A stretch of DNA of 10,189 nucleotides. Source: Entrophospora sp. SA101 (taxonomy: Eukaryota; Glomeromycota; Glomeromycetes; Entrophosporales; Entrophosporaceae). The DNA lies in NCBI GenBank assembly GCA_958430865.1, contig CAUDNR010001607.1, forward strand, positions 1 to 10,189, read 5' to 3'. The position numbers were made by a program, and so were the translations under genes. Each line of letters begins with the position of its first letter. Within the stretch, counting starts at the first letter, position 1. This document shows, piece by piece, positions 7,046 through 10,189 of the stretch. The notes under the pieces were generated by a model, which saw only the letters and a list, made by a program, of their open reading frames with translations, had not been told where the DNA came from and ran no database searches.

Positions 7046-7886
7046 TAGCAAAAGAAAGGATCGATTTATTCTATCTTTTTATTTTATTTTTTTCTTAAAG
7101 CTAAATTATAATACTTGAAAATAATAAAAAAATTTTTACGGTTTTTTAAATGGTAGTCTTTTGGTTATTTATGGCTTGACTTTTGGACAAATTGCAAATA
7201 ATTCAATTAATTGGTTAATGAAGCTACTTTGAATCTTGCTTACTGCCTCTTTCTTCCACCTAGAAATCTGTAAGCTCATTTAATGGTACCGAATAAATAA
7301 AAATGGCACTTTTACGAAGCTCAAAGACTTCTATAAATTTCCTATTATTCATTTGCGACCAATTTATTTCAGTCATTTATTTTTTTTATCTGGCCGATCG
7401 ATTTACAAAACAACTTAAATAACTTGTTTAACAACAATCTTACATTTACGATTACAAAAACACCATCAGTATTTCCAATTAACCTTTGGAGAACACTTCA
7501 CTGACCATATCTATTTTTAACTATATCCAGAAAAATAATGATATGGTGATGAGAAATGTGAGAGGCACTTTATGCGCATGAATTTTGAAATTTCCCATTT
7601 CTATTTTTACCAAGGCACTCACTCCATTTGTTTCTTTTACCAAAGCGCTTTGAATGGGAAATAAAACAATGGTTTGTTTTTATTTTAAAAGTTTATTAAT
7701 GACATTAAGGATTAATTTTATTTGCTACAAGGTTTTTTGTGTTAATGGTGTGTTTATTTTCCTCTGCTTTTTCAAAACAGGGCCTGAAGCTCATTCATCA
7801 TCATTCATGGAAATGAAAATAAAGAAATAAATAAGCAGCTATGAAAATTTAAAGGTTCATTGCAATCTCACAACACATGTTCCGTA
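7046..7886. other. Non-coding stretch with a weak inverted/direct repeat
   Basis: No gene is seen. GACTTTTGGACAAATTGCAA (7179-7198) vaguely resembles a Tc1-type end but has no partner. At 7591-7661, TTTCCCATT and its inverse AATGGGAAA flank two imperfect direct copies (CATTTCTATTTTTACCAAGG and CATTTGTTTCTTTTACCAAA). Confidence 0.4.
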
Positions 7887-7982
7887 TATAACAGATAATA
7901 ATGTGAATTCTACTATAAACACCATTCAGAACTCGGAAAACTTTTCCGATGAATGATATTCACCGATTATTATCTGGTTAAA
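7887..7982. repeat. Foldback element, ~96 bp
   Basis: The left arm ATAACAGATAATAATGTGAAT (7888-7908) pairs with the right arm ATTCACCGATTATTATCTGG (7958-7977) with a 2-base bulge. An inner pair CGGAAAA/TTTTCCG at 7934-7948 makes a nested hairpin. Confidence 0.5.
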
Positions 7983-8304
7983 AATTTTTATCTGCGAAAT
8001 TTTTTTTTAATACATTAATTAACATGTAAATACTATTTTATCCACATTTCACTATAACCAACATTTTTTCTATAGTAATGATATAATAATATATCAAGTA
8101 ACATGAATACCAACTGTGTCATTATTAGCTAAACTTTTACTCCAAGTGAGTTCTATTTAATGAATTGAATCAATTGTTGTTGTTCGGAAGGATTGTATTT
8201 CTTAAAAAAGAATATGCAATGTATTAAAAATATTTTTGTAATTTTAAATTTATTGTTACATTTTAATATTCAATGATATTCGGCGGATATATCGGTAGAT
8301 GAGT
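7983..8304. other. AT-rich spacer, nothing recognised
   Basis: No coding frame, RNA gene or repeat family could be recognised; poly-A/T tracts dominate. Confidence 0.4.
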
Positions 8305-8361
8305 GATTATCTGGGTGTTGAATTTTATTGATTGACCAAGTATTCAAACACCTGGATAATC
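8305..8361. repeat. 57-bp hairpin-forming inverted repeat
   Basis: GATTATCTGGGTGTTGAAT (8305-8323) pairs with ATTCAAACACCTGGATAATC (8342-8361), with one extra base and one mismatch, around an 18-base loop. It may be a solo foldback repeat. Confidence 0.55.
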
Positions 8362-8822
8362 AATCAAAAGATACAATTACTACTATTACCCATTAGCCAA
8401 CTGAGAATATCATTAATATTTAAGGTAAATATTTGTGTCTTTGGTATTAATTGTGACAATCATTCGCGTCTCTTGATGAGGTTAAGAATGCCTTTTGCAT
8501 CTATTGCAAATTACTTTATAAATAAAATCTTTCTATATCTTTAAAAAACTTAACAGCATCAACTTTTAACATTGGCATCATTAACATTGACATTAAATAA
8601 TTAGTTATCTCCCGCATCTAATAAATTAGATTGTTTGAGCCGAAAAATCACCGCCTTTTCTTTCCGTGTGGACTTAATATTGATAACCGTAGAAGAGTTA
8701 AAGCGTAAGATTTACATGCAGATTCACCAAAACCCAAGTTATCTCATGTGTAGTTTCATTAGATGTGTTATTTCACGTAGCGATAAAAAAAAACCTTATT
8801 CAAATGCTTTCTTTCTGATCAG
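8362..8822. other. Non-coding stretch, nothing recognised
   Basis: Two open frames of about 70 codons exist here (8332-8544, 8635-8841), but neither shows a motif or a plausible ATG-based gene structure. A small imperfect repeat of CAT-AACATTG units lies at 8556-8595. Confidence 0.4.
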
Positions 8823-8942
8823 TGTATTTATAATGATTTAGATAGTTTGGAACCAATTGATAATTGAGATCCACTCATGACTTGTGATGAACATAAATCA
8901 CTCGATTTACTACAAGATTTCTTTAAAGAATTACTTGTGTGA
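8823..8942 (+). pseudogene. Possible gene remnant of unknown family
   Basis: The frame reads YNDLDSLEPIDN, then TGA at 8865, then DPLMTCDEHKSLDLLQDFFK and a TGA at 8940-8942. The composition is protein-like (acidic, Leu-rich), but no family is recognised and no splice structure is clear. All stops in this frame up to 9092 are TGA. Confidence 0.2.
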
Positions 8943-9089
8943 ATCTGATGATATTATATTATAATTGATAAATCAATATTATGATTAAAAGAAATCAAGG
9001 CCGTGTTGTTCAATGTGATTTGAGAATTGGAAGTAAGGATTACTTTGGAATGTATGGATTATTCCATTGAATTGAAGATAAAGGCTGTG

Positions 9090-9169
9090 GGCGAAATTAG
9101 TATCGCCCATTTCGGAATTAGATAAAGTTAATTCCGCCCAATGATTGAAATTCCGAAATTAATTTCGCC
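9090..9169. repeat. MITE-like inverted repeat
   Basis: The left arm GGCGAAATTA...TTCGGAATT (9090-9119) has an 11-base insertion relative to the right arm AATTCCGAAATTAATTTCGC then C (9149-9169). The loop repeats GGCG/CGCC-type words (TATCGCCCA, TTCCGCCCA). The GC-richer arms contrast with the flanks. It resembles short foldback elements common in glomeromycete genomes. Confidence 0.55.
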
Positions 9170-10189
9170 TTCGGTGATTGGCTAAAATCACAGTTCTGTG
9201 ATAAAGTAGCACTCTTATTGGCTGTTAGTTGTGTAATAAATGTATATTACCATTGCATTAAACAATAAATAGTAAATAGAGTTAGCAACGAAACTATTTT
9301 GGAGGAGAAATGAAAGTCAAAACTTAAAAACTTGTTTCTGCTTAAACAAACTAATTTTATACAAGTTTAACAATATAACAAGAGTTTACAAACTTTTTTA
9401 TTGGTTATTTCATTTAATAACTTTTATAACCTTATTATTTAATACTAATCATTTTCAATGGAAAAATGTCAGCTACATTTTGAGGATCCCACATATTACA
9501 TTTCATATGACCCTGGGTTAAAAAATTGAATTCACAAATCAAAGCCTATTTGCTAATAAACTATTTTGATAGTTTTCACGTTGTAATAATCAACAATCCG
9601 TAAAATTTATGATAATGAAACACACTGACAAATCAGATATTCGGATTTATTCCACCATTTCAGAAATAAATGCTAAAAATCCAAAATATTTCAGAACTAA
9701 AAATTGGATTTCACCCACAGCATTAACAAATGTTATCTAAAAAAAAGCAATTGAAAAAAATTACTGGAATTAAATAGTCACCGCAGATCTATAGTAATAG
9801 TAGATGAGAGTAAAATTCAAATTTACATATATAGTAAAAAAAAATTTTATAATCGAATGTCTTACATCCTTGCTTGAGAGGAAACAAAAATGTGGGGACG
9901 GCCATCCTATTTATATTTTTTTTTGAATTAATAAAATAGACTATTGTCTTGACCTGAGTGATGTCGTTGTGTGAGTAAAACACACAAAGCTCACTGTCAC
10001 GTTTTCATTTAAAGACTTGTTTATATATTAATTAATATAATATCTATATTTGTGTTACATTCAGTATATTTATTAAAAATTATTTTGATATTTCGCATTA
10101 TTTATTTGGAAAGAATTAATGGCAATAATCCCAAATGGGATAATTCACCCAGACTGGGATATTAATTAATTAAACATGTATATAAGGAA
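9170..10189. other. Non-coding AT-rich stretch
   Basis: No gene is recognised on either strand. A 16-bp palindrome ATCACAGTTCTGTGAT (9187-9202, 7-bp arms) follows the MITE. Near the right edge, ATCCCAAATGGGAT (10128-10141) and CCCAGACTGGG (10148-10158) form two adjacent small hairpins. Confidence 0.45.

Noticed and set aside
7179..7198. Tc1-like terminal repeat as the missing mate of 4767-4796
   Set aside because: Only TTTTGGACAAA-like words are shared, the flanks differ, and the kinase locus lies between; not a convincing pair.
8332..8841. Two plus-strand open frames of about 70 codons
   Set aside because: One overlaps a hairpin and the other begins at TTG; neither shows a motif or convincing coding character.
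10128..10158. tRNA or terminator at the right edge
   Set aside because: Two short hairpins only; no cloverleaf, no T-loop consensus and no gene to terminate.

Overview
The window reads as AT-rich nuclear DNA of an arbuscular mycorrhizal fungus (Glomeromycotina, Rhizophagus-like). The evidence is a kinase of the expanded Rhizophagus type with an N-terminal CxxC...CxxC zinc module, a retroelement-associated protein tail of a kind common in Rhizophagus, a decayed Tc1-like transposase, several short inverted-repeat elements, and a short spliceosomal-type intron. These assignments come from remembered family features, not a search. No rRNA, tRNA or CRISPR array was seen.

The exception is the left 2.2 kb (1 to about 2170). 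It is compact and gene-dense and only makes sense if TGA is read as tryptophan (genetic code 4). Two plus-strand genes lie 2 bp apart (a partial coiled-coil gene, then a Cys-rich coiled-coil gene at 281-895). They converge on two minus-strand genes: a small unknown protein at 935-1183, and a 304-codon integrase/transposase-like N-terminal region at 1252-2166. In the standard code the last one falls into three pieces separated only by TGA codons. One TGA sits exactly where relatives of this family carry a conserved Trp. Mycoplasma-related endobacteria of these fungi (Candidatus Moeniiplasma) use this code and are known to carry host-derived genes. I infer that this block is endobacterial DNA, either inserted in the fungal genome or joined to it by mis-assembly.

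Region by region: 1-2170 is the code-4 block. 2204-2308 is a possible exon fragment. 2756-2843 is a short inverted-repeat element. 2842-3659 is a frameshifted retroelement-associated ORF on the minus strand, cut at its 5' side by a 157-bp MITE (3647-3803). 4049-4552 is the C-terminal half of a Tc1-like transposase, with its 3' terminal repeat at 4767-4796. 5268-6804 is a protein kinase with one intron, an in-frame TGA and a 1-nt frameshift, followed by a second, similar C-terminal tail (6886-7020). 7046-10189 is essentially non-coding, with four more foldback structures and a possible gene remnant near 8823.

The genes do not form a pathway. The fungal part is a typical repeat-rich neighbourhood of decaying mobile elements around a recently broken kinase. 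The left block has bacterial-style packing and a different genetic code, and its integrase-like gene belongs to a family best known from eukaryotes. That suggests traffic in both directions between host and endosymbiont.
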